Below, in pieces: positions 25,495 to 38,168 of a stretch of DNA of 64,000 bases; position 1 is the first letter of the stretch, and every line of letters starts with the position of its first letter. The translations under genes and the position numbers were made by a program. The stretch lies in contig JAQFVV010012405.1 in NCBI GenBank assembly GCA_028023455.1, positions 5,977,334 through 6,041,333 on the forward strand. Reading direction: 5' to 3'. The notes below the pieces were generated by a model. That model did not search any database. It was not told the origin of the DNA and saw only the letters and a program-made list of their open reading frames with translations. Source of the DNA: Epiperipatus broadwayi (taxonomy: Eukaryota > Onychophora > Udeonychophora > Euonychophora > Peripatidae).

Positions 25495-26035
25495 ACAATA
25501 CAGAATGTTCTATGCAAATGCTGTAACAGATCCAACGAGACCTTTCTTCACCTGATGGAGGAATGTACAGCCTTTAGTGATTTGAGATCTATGGTCTTTC
25601 ATAAGCCTATTGTGAATCTAAGACTCTTATTTAAAGAAAACATTGTTTTATTCAAGCCTCATAATGCCATAGTTATTGTGCATGTAATGAGAGCAATATG
25701 GATATCTAGGTGTGCTCTGATCTTTGATAACAAGAAGATATATTGGAAAAAAAAATGGAAAAAGAATGGGATGACATATTTTATAAAGGTTTGAAATTTT
25801 GGCCAAGAAAAACGTTTTTATTAGTATGGGGTGGTTATGTTCCTACAAGGTGTGAAATGTGGAGCTGAATGCTCTTACAGAACACTGATTAAATGAAAGG
25901 TGGAGATAATGTAATTTACTGGATACATTTGAACTTAATTTATTTTTTTAAAGTAATGATTGTTACGATGTATGTACTGAATCAAATGTAAATATAGTTT
26001 TTTTAAATAAAAAAAAAAGAAAAACAAATAAATAA
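25495..26035 (+). pseudogene. 5'-truncated LINE 3' end with RT zinc-binding tail
   Basis: The frame at about 25507-25760 reads CKCCNRSNETFLHLMEEC, a CxxC...H...C zinc-binding tail as found after the RT of several LINE clades. AFSDLRSMVFHK and WISRCALIFDNKK follow. A frameshift near 25750 leads into KEWDDIFYKGLKFWPRK. A stop near 25867 is followed by a 3' UTR-like segment and an A-rich tail (about 26000-26030, aaataaaaaaaaaag). The order zinc tail, UTR, poly(A) fits a Tx1/L1-like or related LINE truncated at its 5' end. Clade is uncertain. Confidence 0.75.
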
Positions 26036-26134
26036 TTGGTTTGCCTTTGAATCTTGGTTTATAGACCTTAAGTTTTACAGTTCACCATTCTACTACTGTA
26101 TTAATCTATGCAAAGCAATAAATATATATTTTTA

Positions 26135-26215
26135 AAAAGGTATATGGCTTTATTTCTCAGGAGTTCATAAGAAGGTCGAGCAAGTGAATAGTTCATAGAA
26201 ATTCAGGCTGGAAAG
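26135..26215 (-). mobile_element. SINE family 1, 3' part only
   Basis: The reverse of this stretch carries the family tail: the plus strand reads tatggctttatttctcagga then gttcataagaaggt, as in copies at 38.48 and 42.83 kb. The tRNA-like head is not recognisable. Confidence 0.6.
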
Positions 26216-26305
26216 TTCTCCTTTTTAATTATTTATTAAAAATTAAAATGATACAATATTCTATCATTACTGAGAGGAGTAGCTTGCTCTGCAGATGTTA
26301 ATTGG

Positions 26306-26317
26306 GGGGGGGGGGTC
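26306..26317. repeat. G homopolymer
   Basis: About eleven G in a row in otherwise AT-rich DNA. The exact length is likely to be unreliable. Confidence 0.8.
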
Positions 26318-26914
26318 CATTCTGCCTTGTGGAGAGGTGGCTGAAAACTATAGTTAATACTCCTTACTAAATCATGCCTTACATTAATGACTGATATTAG
26401 CAACAAGATTTAATGAGACTATAACAGAATGACTGTTTTAATAGTCATTTTACAATAAATGTCCTTATTATATTTATCCCTAAGAATACATCTTTTAAAT
26501 CATCAGAGATATCAAATAATCGTAAAAACTTTGTAATATTTAGAATACTTCTAAATTTTTTTTTATGATTATCGAAGTCTTTTGATTTATAATAGTTAAT
26601 TGGTATTTTAAATCCAGAATATATATTGAAGATTTACAGGTATTAATAATGTCCACTTTTTTTTAAGCTTTAATCAATTTACAGATTATGAAAAAAAAAA
26701 ATTTCCCTCAATTTACATAAATTCACTTATTTAAATATCTTACTTATTTTAACAGTAAATCTAATTTTTTCTAACATTGCTTATTCATAAACATATATTA
26801 ATATATTTCCATATAGTATTTTGTATCAAAGTTGTGAGTGATGAAAGTTTGAAACTTGTTAATTAAGCTGTAGTAATTTGCTATCTTTTATATATTCTGA
26901 ACAAATGAAGATAT

Positions 26915-27010
26915 GTGTAAAGGTATGTGATTTGGGCCAACTGATGAGTGCTGGTTGCCCGTCTTAGGTAGGGATCATTTATCCATTTCACATGTCTTTG
27001 ATTATATGTT
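26915..27010 (+). repeat. Diverged family B fragment
   Basis: gggccaactgatgagtgctgg, then gatcatttatccatttcaca, matches the family B segment ggaccaactgatgattgctg... with many substitutions. Confidence 0.5.
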
Positions 27011-28475
27011 TCAGTAATGTATGATGGAACAGAAGTTTGAAATATATATATAAGTTAATTTAAATATCCTTAAAAACATGATTGAAAAAATGCAATGAAT
27101 GTTTCTAATGCATCCATAATGTGAGAGGTTGGTCTGATTTCTTGGCTGATGGATACTTATGAAAGGAATGAGCTAAGGCGAAAGATGCACTGATAAAAAC
27201 AAAAAACTTGAAAATATTTTTATAATTATTAATTCTTTATAATTAAAAGTTGTTGATAAATATAGAAAGTCAGATTATATCTCTCAGCAAGCCTTTTTTG
27301 TGTGTGTGTGAAATCTTACAAAAAAAAAAAATGTGCCTCAGAAATTAACTCATCATTACAAGATGTCCAATAAGCAAACTTTAAGACCCCCATTAGGAAT
27401 TCACTTTTCAATTTTTTTAATGGAATCAGAATGGTTACACTCTTTTATATGTAATTAATTGTTAATGATGATGATTTACTAGTTTAAATAATAACAAAAA
27501 TTATTCAGGAGGTCATGTGTTTAAATATCCAAGTGGTAGATTGAACACATTCAATTGAACAAACTCAATTTTTTTTTTTTTATTCAACTGAATCAATTTA
27601 TAACTTTAGCTCTTATTATTATAGTAAAGCTTAGTTTGATATATGTATTCAATTTAAAGCAAATAATATAAAAATTGCAGATGTCTATCTTCCTTATAGA
27701 TTTATACTGTTCATCTGATAGTGTAAAATATGTGAAATCATGACAAGAATTGTTCAGTTCTAATGATACTGTATTTTTCAGATATACATTTTTGCATAAG
27801 TTTTTATCCTTAAGAATCAGCATTAAATAAATCATCTAATTAGACACAATTCAAATTATCAAATAATTTCTTATATTCAATAAAAAGATTTATCAGATAT
27901 ATCTTATTTATTTTAATATTTACCATTTAAAATATATCAAAAGTAAATCCAGGAAATCTCCAGCTTTTGAGATTTATCTCAAGACTAATTTTGATTAGGG
28001 GATGTTATTGTTAACTAAATATCACTTGACTCTAGTTTCCGTAATGCTATTCAGTAGAAAATTCTCTTTCATTCAAGTTATGCGACCTGTAGAAGCTTGA
28101 GTAATCAATGCATAATAGATGGTAGTAATTTACAAATCTTTATTCAGTGCTGCCCTATCCATTTTTCCAAACTAGGTTTCTAGCTTATATCTTTTACCAG
28201 TGGGGAGCTTTAGAATTTGGTCTAGTGTATCTGGAATTTTCCTCCAGCAGCCATCTTTTATTTATTTATTTTACTACCAAAAGAAAAACCTCTTAATGTT
28301 TAATCTAAATCAACTTGCTTGCATAGTTATGTAAATGTAAAAACTAATTTATTATTTATTTATTGTAGTATTTTTATTTTTTTTAATAACTAAAGACACT
28401 TTAATATATAAATAAATTGATTGATGGATAGATAAATAACATTTATGTAACTATATGTGCAAGTTGGATTAGATG
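27011..28475. other. AT-rich DNA, nothing recognised
   Basis: A short GT run lies at 27299-27310 and a 3' SINE-like fragment may occur at 27505-27545 (ggaggtcatgtgtttaaata). The ORF at 27593-27835 (minus) has no recognisable domain. Confidence 0.45.
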
Positions 28476-28479
28476 TAAA

Positions 28480-29150
28480 ACATTAAGATGTTTTGAATTT
28501 TGAACAAATAGCTTCACATTAAAAAAAGGATAAAAGATGGTTGTGAAGTGAAGGCACATTAGATCCAAAAATCCAGGTGCAGGATATCAAAATCCAAAGC
28601 TCATCACTAATAAATGCTATAATCTAGAAACTAGTCTGGGAATATGCATAGGCAGGCACAGGATAGTCCTTCATTTTAAACACTAGTAGCATCTATTGAT
28701 TATTTAAGCATATACTGGGTGGCATAAATTGAGTGAGAAAAAGAGGATTTACTACTGAATAGCATTATATAAGTGAATCATGTTTTATTGACCATAGGAT
28801 AAAGATGCCTATGAGTATTAAAAAAAACTAAGGATACCATAGTATATAGATTGTGAACTGGTTTCAGATCTTTATAACTATACAAGCGAGTACATTTGGA
28901 AAATTAAAGTGATTTTGAATTTTGGACTGATAGTAGTGAAAAAGAATTTTAAAAATAAGTTACTATGAAGGAAAATGCACTGCATATAAAAATCTAAGTG
29001 CACTAGATTAAAATCCAAAGCTTCTCACTAATGAAGACCATAAGTAAAAAAAATTAGCCTGAATATATGGCACTGGATAGGGACTTATTAAGCATCACCA
29101 ATATCGATTACTAAGATTTATCGTAACTGGGATGAATGAATGAGAAATTA
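28480..29150. repeat. Diverged direct duplication, two copies about 430 bp apart
   Basis: Copy 1 (28480-28735) and copy 2 (28905-29150) share, in order, ttttgaattttg, aatccaaagct(t)ctcactaat, a cardinal block ending ggcac...ggatag, then a shared tail (ctattgatta/cgattacta, then gaatgagaaa/gagtgagaaa). The repeat family is unknown. It has no open frame. Confidence 0.6.
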
Positions 29151-29154
29151 TAAA

Positions 29155-32100
29155 ATGACACATGGCTCTTTACTCACCAATTAATTAGTGCCTGATTTGT
29201 TGCTGATATCCGTTTTTTCCCTTTCTCTGTTAAATGTAAATACATTAAAATACTTTAAATTAAGAAAACTTCAGTAAAATATAAGAATTACAATTATTGG
29301 TATTATCAATAACAACATTGTGTGACTTTCTCATATGCAGTTCTAATTCTAGAGCCATCTGTTACAAGTTCAAATAAATTCACTCATTCAGTGTATAGTA
29401 ATAGTAGAAGCCCATTTGATTCTTTGCAATAAAATTGTAAGAGGATATCTTAGTAAATTAATGAAGATATATATGTTGGTATATATGCACATTGTTGCAA
29501 TGACTTGATATATATACACACATAATGTACACCTAATTTTTTTAATGTACAGCTATGCACATACATATTAAATTAGTATTGATGGACCGCAGTTTGGTGA
29601 TATTTTATTTTTTGTCTATTAAATTGTGAAATTGTATAAACGTGTAAATATTCATTTTTGCTATGTGTTCAGTTAGTTTTGAAAATTTCTGTACATTTTT
29701 AAAAAAAAAAAAAAAAACAACAACCTTATATTCCCCTCCACATGACTTAACATTAGTCATTCATTAATTGAAGATTCATCCATTAAAATTCATTGCTTAA
29801 TGAACAAATCAATGTTGCACCATGACAATCCAACCCTCCAGTAAAACATCAATCAAATTTTATAGATTCCATAGCATGCCATGAGGCTGTCTGCATCTGT
29901 TGCAACATAAGATGTGATTTTTTGTTTCTCTGTTCTTTATTTACTAATATCAGATTGTTTAAAAAAAGTGCAACTGTAGACTTGGGGAATATGCTGATAA
30001 TTTAATCAATGGCTCTAACGCAACACGTGTTCAGGTGATGAAGCCACAGGCATTCCTATGAGTGACACATCTTATTCGCATTTGGCTGTTTTGATTTTCG
30101 TTTTGTTTTACAAACTAGTGAAAATTAATATAAAATTTCATTCAATACAAATATTTTTAAACTTAAATCTTTGCGATCTTAAATATGTTTATTGGATTAG
30201 AAAATATATAATAAAAAATAAAAGTATATATTTTGTTATTTCTAGTTAAGCTGTACATATTTTTCCTTTAAATTTGTTAGGTTTTATATTTCTCTTGTTT
30301 AATTTAAATATATTTAAATTTTAAAGAAATAGCTTTATTTTTCCCCCAATCTGTGTGTGTTTGTGACGATATCTGGTACATAAAGAATATTAATCAGATT
30401 CTTTCCATCTGGACAGACTTGTGAGGAAGCCCTTTAAATTTTTACAACTGCTAGACTTTATTGTTTAAAAAGAAGTGATCTTCTTAAGTAACTTTTTTTT
30501 ATATTTCAAATACATTTATTTGTTGTTGTTGTTTAAAAAAGAAAAAAGCTTTTATTTGCTACAGGTGAGAAGCAAAATGATAACTATTGGGATGGGGAGG
30601 GGGGCTTGAAATTTCTTAATCAGTTTACATGAAGTTTGCAAGTCTTTTGAAAAATAGATTTCAATAAAGAAAAAAAACGCAGAATCTATATTAAATTTAA
30701 TGTGTATCATATGAAATATTTCTTCAAGATGCCTGCAAGTAATAAATATTTTAAAAATATGTGAGAATTAGAATGAGTAGGGGGATAAGAAGTATACTGT
30801 TGAATTATTCTTAATCATAAGCTAAAATAATCTTTTTGAGAATTTTTTTTTCTATTCTTCTAGTTTATTATATTTATCATAAAGCAACAAAATTAAATTT
30901 TAAAATGCCAAAAAAAAATAATTTATAGAGACCATTTTTCAATCAATAACAATATTCTGCTTTGTTATTACATTTCTCTCGACTTATATTCCTAAATATA
31001 TATGAATAAAATCATAATCTAATTATATTTTTATCAAAAAATAAATATTTTTCAAAAATAATCATAAATAAATAAACTATGAAAACTATACGATTTTCAT
31101 TTTCAGGATTTGAATAAAACATTAATTTTCACAAGCACTTTTGGGCCTGAGGAAAAGGAACAGTCATTCTGTGCCTTTTGTATTAAATTTGTTGTACTGT
31201 ATTGATATCTAGAGATTTTTTTTAATTAATAAATCAATATATAAATTAGTCCAGTTTTTACCATCAAATGAATGCAAAACTGATAAACAAAATCTACAGA
31301 TAATCACAAGATCATTCAGAAAGAGTTAAACATTAAGACTACCTCACAGGGTTTGATATTTTGGAATTTAATTCACAGCTTTTGCATATACAAGTGTAAC
31401 TTAATTAAAATAATTTTATCCAGAATTAATACTTATCTATTAGTATGTTAATGCTGATTTGTTCAGTTAAAATTACTAGTTAATTGTTAAAGAATTAAGT
31501 TAAAAAGTTAACATTTATTCATTAAATTATTTTAATAAAATAAGATTAGTGATAGCAATATGTAGTCAATGAGAATAAAGAACTGGTTCACTTTCAGAGA
31601 TATCTACAATAAGAATTAAATGATGTACTTCATTATTTATTTTTTTCTTTTATAAAATACTTTTTTTAATACAGAGTATTTATACCTTGATTTTTTATAA
31701 TTTATTCCTCTTATGTTACTAGTTATTTTTTATTACTTATTTGATATTTATTTTTCTTTGTTTGTATTTGTAACTGAAATTTGTGTAATTTTGTATGTGT
31801 AACTGCACTTTCGGTAAAGCTCACCATATCAAGCTCTTAATATTGAATATTATTTCCCTCATTCCATTTCAATTTCAGATTTTACATTAAGTATTTCATT
31901 TCCATTTTGAAATATCTGTAAATTTGCATATTCCTTTTTCCCATTAATTCTTATAATAATATTACCTTTTTTTAAAGAAAAAAAATGACAAATTTGTAAA
32001 TTAACACTAAATAGATATATTTTTTTCTTAGTCTCATCTCTGTAATCCAGTATAAATGGTGGTTAAACTTTTTATATCTTTCTCTGCAGAATAAGATATA

Positions 32101-32477
32101 TACAAACATTCTTATATATTCAAACATGTTAAATATTGATAGAAAATATTGTTTTAAAAAATGAACCATAATTAACTGTAGATTTTTTTTAAAAAAAAAT
32201 GAGACGGGAATCTTGAGCATAGGAAACATTTTCAGGCATTAAGATTTAGCAATAATAATTGGACCAAAAAATATTTATTTTAGTTAAGCAAACAACTATA
32301 TTCAATTTCTAGATCCTACCTTTATTTTCATCATCCTAAGCATCAAACTTTAAAAACATTTAGTTTTTCTCCATAATCTTTTTTCATGTTAAAAAGCTAA
32401 ATCAAAATATATGTGCTATTTTTTTCTTTTAAAATTATTTAAAACAATCTTTATATGGTTAGTTGCTTTCAATTGAC
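29155..32477. other. Long stretch without a recognised gene
   Basis: Homopolymer and A/T-biased tracts. ORFs at 30058-30249 (plus) and 31972-32229 (minus) are AT-driven and carry no domain I recognise. A run ggggaggggggc lies near 30594. Confidence 0.5.
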
Positions 32478-32491
32478 AATATATCTTTATG
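32478..32491. repeat. Target-site duplication, left copy (pair at 33496-33509)
   Basis: aatatatctttatg is found exactly on both sides of the composite element. Confidence 0.85.
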
Positions 32492-33495
32492 AAATAACTG
32501 AAACACACAGGCTTATTATATACCTGTGTTTATATATGGAATATATAGGGTATCTGAGCACAGACTTTCACATGACCCACCACTCTCCACACTATCTCAT
32601 AACACTGATACATTTGAACATATATATGTTGAAAAGATAAATAATCACCAATATACGTATTTCATGCTAAAACAGCAGTCATCAATTGGTCCAGATTACC
32701 ATCTCTACATATATATGCTATAAGTGCTCAGATATATATTAAGATAGCCAAACCTTATACTTTAATGGACAGGCTTCAATCTACTTCACACCCCAACTCT
32801 TCAACTGTCCATCCAATTGAAAATCTGATGATGGAATGCTCAAAGGCCACCCTGAGGCCAAGATTCTTGTCACACCCATGTTGACCTAAGGTCAATCTGA
32901 CCCCTCATGTACAGGACATAATCCATTTAATACATATACAAGAGTTGGGCAGACATCTCTATTATGAAATAACTGAAACACACAGGCTTATTATATACCT
33001 GTGTTTATACATGTAATATATAGGGTATATGAGCACAGACTTTCACACGACTCACCACTCTCCACACTATCTCATAACACTGATACACTTGAACACGTAT
33101 ATGTTGAAAAGATAAATAATCACCAATATCCGTATTTCATGCTAAACCAGCAATCATCAGTTGGTCCAGATTACCATCTCTACACATATATGCTATAAGT
33201 GCTCAGATATATATTAAGATAGCCAAACCTTAGACTTTAATGGACAGGCTTCAATCTACTTCACACCCCAACTCTTCAACCGTCCAACCAATTGAAAATA
33301 AAGTATAAGGTTTGGCTATCTTAATATATATCTGAACACTTATAGCATATATGTGTAGAGGTGGTAATCTGGACCAATTGATGATTGCTGGTTTAGCATG
33401 AAATATGTATATTGGTGATTATTTATCTTTTCAACATATATGTGTTCAAGTGTATCAGTGTTATGAGATAGTGTGGAGAGTGGTGGGTTGTGTGA
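32492..33495. mobile_element. Composite foldback retroposon, family B (two direct copies and one inverted)
   Basis: Copy 1 spans 32492-32830 and copy 2 spans 32966-33298. Both run the same way and begin with ataactgaaacacacaggc. A third, inverted partial copy lies at 33301-33493 and pairs with copy 2 as a hairpin of about 190 bp. About 135 bp of less AT-rich sequence (32831-32965) separates copies 1 and 2. The whole kilobase lies between exact 14-bp repeats aatatatctttatg (32478-32491 and 33496-33509), so the three-copy array probably inserted as one unit. ORFs of 61-65 codons in it have no recognisable product. Confidence 0.85.
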
Positions 33496-33509
33496 AATAT
33501 ATCTTTATG
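33496..33509. repeat. Target-site duplication, right copy
   Basis: Exact partner of 32478-32491. Confidence 0.85.
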
Positions 33510-34071
33510 TAAAGATATTTATAAGTGTTGAACTGTCATAAATTATTAAATATCTTGCTTAGTTTTATTTTTATATTTGAAGAGCTCATTAATTTTCTAA
33601 TTCATTTTTCTGTTTTATAGATAAAATTATGCACTATGTACATAAACTTTTTTTTTTTAATTATATATTTACTGTTAAAGGAACAAATAATCTGGGAGGG
33701 AGAACTAAAGTGGTACAAAACCTTTTCAAAATGTTAAATATATGTATGCTATATCAGCCAATGACATTCACTTAACATTTTTATAGTGTACATAACAATA
33801 TTAATGAGTAATGGTAAGCTTTCCTTTATTTGTGAAATAATTTCATTGTTTTAATATATTTTCATTATTTCTAAAGATATGTTTCATAATAATTAAGCTG
33901 GAAATAGTTTTATTTAAATTGAAGATTTTTATATGCAAAATTAAATTACTATTTAATTTTAAAATGTCAAACTTTCTGTACTCACAATTTATGGCACCAA
34001 CTACTTTAGCTAAATTCATTAACCCTACCGTATTTAGCTATTTATGACATTTATTTATTTTTATCTCACAC

Positions 34072-34478
34072 TGTCAATGTAAAATATATGATAAAATGAT
34101 TTTTTTTTTTCAGAAAAGAATAAATTTGACTTCAGTCAATAGATATTCTTGTTTACTACTGAAGTAAATTTTAAATGTTTACATTTTGTTTCTGTAAATA
34201 TTAAAAAAATGAGGATGTAATCAAAACAAAAACTTTATACATCATCGTTTCTAGAAAAGTTATTTCCAGTTTATGTCAATGAAAAATATATGGTAATTTG
34301 ATTATTACTTATCAGAAAATAACAAATTTGACTTACTTTGATAGATATTCTTGTTTACTACTGAAATAAATTATAAATGTTCACATTTTGTTTCTGTAAA
34401 TATTAAAAAAATGAGACTGTAATCAAAACAAAGACGTTAGACATCACTGTTTCTAGAAAGATTATTTTCAGTTTATAA
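34072..34478. repeat. Two-copy tandem duplication, unit about 204 bp
   Basis: Units 34072-34275 and 34276-34478 are clearly similar over their full length (gtcaatg(t/a)aaaatatatg, gatattcttgtttactactg, attttgtttctgtaaatatt, aaaaaaatgag, then a gtttctagaaa block). Substitutions and one gap suggest moderate age. Confidence 0.85.
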
Positions 34479-34479
34479 A

Positions 34480-35439
34480 ATCAACGAAATATTTCTTGTT
34501 TCTCATTATTTTTAAGAATCTGAACAAATATTTATTTATTTTTCTTATATCTAATGAATTATGCTTTAAAAGTTTTAATTTTTTGAATATTTATTGCAAA
34601 ATTGTGATATTTTCTTGATATTTTCTTACTCGTAAATAAAGTAGCTTGTTGACATCAAAGCTAGTCTTGTAATTTGCTTCAGGCCATATTTACGTTAGTT
34701 GCTAATATAATATTATATTTTTGAAAATAAAATATTTCAAGTCAAAATAAGTTATTAATAATTTTTATTTCTTGATATCTAATAAATATAGTGCAAATTA
34801 TTTTTTAAAAAATATCTAAAACCATAATAAATTCACAAATAAACATGTTTTTGCGTCATTGGAAACTTCAGTGTTGCTGAACATGTCAAGAAGGGACTTA
34901 TGTGTATTGTTAGAGCTGGAAATTTGAATTTTGTGGTTTTTTCACGCAATTTTCAGCAAAAAAAAATTATCATAATAAAATATACTGTTTTACATGCACC
35001 AGGGGGCGAATTGGCCAAAAGGCATTTCTCTGTCATCTGAAAATCAAATGGGTTAATGACTGTTAGTAATCATTTATTAAATGAGAGATTTCTAATTTAA
35101 TCCTCTTGAATTAAGACATTTTCTATTGTTGCACCTGTGGATGGTTTTGAAAATGCTCAACCTTTCATCCCTATGTAAAATCTTTATACTAAAACTCAAT
35201 AAGTTGGACTTGATAATTTTACAAACAAAATGTATTCTAAAAAATCATATCTGAACATTGTAAATATTGAAAAAAAAGAGTTGTAAATAAGAGCAAAGGA
35301 TTTAAAATATTTAATGATGTGAAAATAAATGAATTCTTTTTTATTTCATTTTATTTTTTAAAGGCAAACAAAATTTGCCTTAAAATCTGGCATTTGCTTT
35401 ATACTTATTACAATATTTGAAAAAAGTCTAACATCGTGC
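34480..35439. other. AT-rich DNA, nothing recognised
   Basis: No supported gene or repeat. Confidence 0.5.
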
Positions 35440-35453
35440 TAATTCTGACAGAT
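35440..35453. repeat. Target-site duplication, left copy (pair at 35591-35604)
   Basis: taattctgacagat is repeated exactly on both sides. Confidence 0.8.
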
Positions 35454-35590
35454 TTTTTTAAAAAAATCAAGTCAGATGTCACATGACCTAATTTAATAAG
35501 CTTGTATTTACAAATGTTATATATAAGGCTCACAAAATAAACTCTTAACAAGCTTATTAAGAGCTTGTTTTGTGAGTTGTATATATATAA
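35454..35590. mobile_element. Small palindromic insertion, foldback family D
   Basis: The segment matches the end of the family D copies at 51.0-51.6 kb (atcaagtcagatgtcacatg, ttaataagcttgtat, cttaacaagctt). It carries an inner hairpin (ctcacaaaataaactcttaa / ttaagagcttgttttgtgag, about 35529-35577). It lies between exact 14-bp repeats taattctgacagat at 35440-35453 and 35591-35604. Confidence 0.8.
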
Positions 35591-35604
35591 TAATTCTGAC
35601 AGAT

Positions 35605-36750
35605 AAATGATGGATATGGTCAAACCTTGCCATGATTTTTTTAATTACGGTCAGGTTTATTAACTTCTATTTTTAAAAATAAAATGTAAATAAATAAAAT
35701 AAAAATATACATACATGTGTAATATTTAATGAACAAGTAAAAAAAGTGTTTTATTTATTCCAAATGGGACTACAATGAATGAATACCTTGGAGGAATGGT
35801 TTTTTGCAGTTAACTGTAAGGACATTAGATTTTATCCAATTGTTCATATAACACTGATCTCTTTAGATTTTACTTTAATTAACAATAAGTTGATATAAGC
35901 AGGCCCACAGATACTGCATTTTTTTTAAAAAAAAAAATCTAGCTGCAAATATTTCTAAGAAAACAAGCCATAGAAAAAAATGAAAATGAGTTGCAAAGTT
36001 AATAAATGATTAGCAATAATAAATTATTAATGTAATTTATCTGAAGTGGTTGGTGTCAATGTTATGTGTGCAGAAAATTTGACACTTGTAAATGAAAATA
36101 TTATAATTTACTATTGATACATAATGAACAAAAGATGAAAATGTGTACGAGATTATGATTTGACATGACTGATGAGTATTGATTCAGTATCAGTGGAGCA
36201 TCTTAATGCTCATTTATTTTTTTGAGATATCTTTATTTAGATGTTTTAAGAATGTGATGTGGAGTGGAAATTATGAATATATTTTAAAAATGAAAAAAAT
36301 ATTTGTACACTTTACATATTTATTTAGTTGTATTCTGTATTAAATGTTGTTAATTCATAATACATTTATGTTTTTTGTATATTGTTTGTATTATTCATGT
36401 AAGCACATGAAAGAAATAGCATTTAAATAATGCCTAATGCATTCTATTACGGAATTTATGAAGTTACTTATTTAATTTTAAATTTGATTAAAATGTAATT
36501 AATTAAGAAAATAAATATAATGTTTGTGTACTGGCATAAGTCTAATTATCTGTGGATAGTTTTGAAATATGAACCTTCCAATTTGAAATAGATGAATTAA
36601 ATAGATAGCTAATTTTTACAAAACATCTGTTTTATGTCTTGAAGATTACCCTTTGAACTTTAATTTAGTGAGAAAAAGTCATCTATTGTACAGTTTATAT
36701 ATTGCAAGATTGTACATTTTTCAGGATCCTACTATATTAAGAAACTGAAT
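35605..36750. other. AT-rich DNA, nothing recognised
   Basis: No supported gene. A weak echo of family B at 36150-36220 was not called. Confidence 0.45.
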
Positions 36751-36754
36751 GTGT

Positions 36755-36940
36755 TTCTAGAAATGATGATAGATGACAACTAAAATACCAAACACTACAA
36801 GAAATAATAAGAAATCACATGTGAAACAGAATGAAATTATAAAAAAGATTGCTGGTGTAATGTGAAGAATGATGACTATTGATCAGAAAAACTGGATTAC
36901 TGTTGGAGATACCTTCATCCTGAGTGATGGCTGAAAATAA
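36755..36940 (+). pseudogene. RTE LINE 3'-end fragment
   Basis: The plus strand resembles the last 180 bp of the RTE frame: degraded DDNRWTIEILN, a middle block, then gaaaaactggattactgttgg and agataccttcatcctg, matching RRWIKLGETFIL. It is non-coding now. Confidence 0.6.
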
Positions 36941-37723
36941 TGGCAATGGTAAAGGTGTGCACTCTGAGCCTTACATCACTTTAAGCAGTATTGAAGATTG
37001 CATCATATAATAGTTGTTTTTACAAGCAATACATTAACACTTAATTTTGATAGAGGTAGATCAATCTAAGATTTTTAGTTTCTAGACATCTATTTGCCAA
37101 CTCTTGGATTTCTAACATAGTTACTTGTGGATCAACTACCTGTACAAAAAAAGATATAAAACTTGTTTAGAATCTGTCAACAGTTTTAAGCTTTACACAG
37201 ATTTAAATATTGGATCATGGACATATATTAATTGCCTTTTATGATTATAATGATAATATATTACAGCTTAAAAAAATATTGGCAGTGTTTAATAATAAAA
37301 TAGCCACTATATGTTTAAAATAGAATAGGAAATACCGTTATGGTAATAGGCAGTGATTGCAGTTTCTTTAATCCTTCACACATTTAAAAAAATCTCCAAA
37401 TTATAAGTTTGTCTGTGTGTGTTTGAAATATTTACAGTTTGAAATATGTATGGGTAAATTATTCGTTTATCTGAACATCTCACATTCAGAAACTTCTATT
37501 ATGTAGACAAAATTTATGAAGTATTGGTTTTGACTTTTTTTTGTTTGTTTGTTTGTTTTAATTACTTTCATATAAAAAAATTTATGCTGATATAAATATA
37601 AACATATTCTAATTTAAAAGTATATTTTAATATGTACTAACTATTCATAGTAAAATTATTGTTGTTTTTTCCAGTTTTCAGCAGAATTTGGTTTATAATG
37701 TGTTTCTTCTTTCTTTTTTTTAG

Positions 37724-37765
37724 GCTGTTCCTGAAATGATAGAAATATTGGATAAAAGAAAATGA
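37724..37765 (+). CDS. Possible last coding exon of an unknown gene (weak)
   Basis: A pyrimidine tract ending tttcttctttctttttttta is followed by AG and an open stretch of 13 codons (AVPEMIEILDKRK) to TGA at 37763-37765. About 250 bp downstream are AATAAA motifs (around 38006-38014), and another lies at about 38163, followed by a GT-rich segment. This layout is what a terminal exon with a 3' UTR looks like. I do not recognise the protein, no upstream exon was found in the window, and such signals arise by chance in AT-rich DNA. Reading phase at the acceptor is unknown; the two other phases give only four or two codons. Treat it as a candidate. Confidence 0.25.
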   Translation, partial: AVPEMIEILDKRK

Positions 37766-38161
37766 AAATCCATTGATCGCCATAATAGGAAGTCATTTCT
37801 ATTCATTTTTTGTCGTGAGAGATTGATATTTTTAAAAAAAATTAATCATGAAGTATTAACACCAGCCTACAAATTAGCTGTGATAATTTATTAGAAAAAT
37901 TAAATTGTATTATCATTAAAGTAAAATATTTTTGGTAAATATTTTATGAGAATTCATAATATAGTTTGTACTACTGTTTATTGTAACCAATTTTAAATGT
38001 ATTAATGAATAAATAAACAGGCAGATGGTTGGAAAACTTAAATGTGATGAAAATAGATGAATCTTCGACCAGCAAATTGATTTTTTTAATTATGCCTATA
38101 TCTTTATGATCCTATGCGATGCTCACATATGAAAATATTAGTGATGGTATTTTCAATTTGA

Positions 38162-38168
38162 AATAAAG
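38162..38168 (+). promoter_or_regulatory. Candidate poly(A) signal
   Basis: AATAAA followed within 30 bp by a tttgtcaacaagttgtttatt element. It matters only if the 37724 exon is real. Confidence 0.3.

Noticed and set aside
32526-33198. Two similar 65-codon ORFs suggesting a repeated protein
   Set aside because: They lie in direct copies of a non-coding foldback repeat; similarity comes from the repeat.
36130-36260. Possible further family B fragment
   Set aside because: Only short blocks (actgatgagtattg, catttatttttttgaga) match; not above what AT-rich DNA gives.
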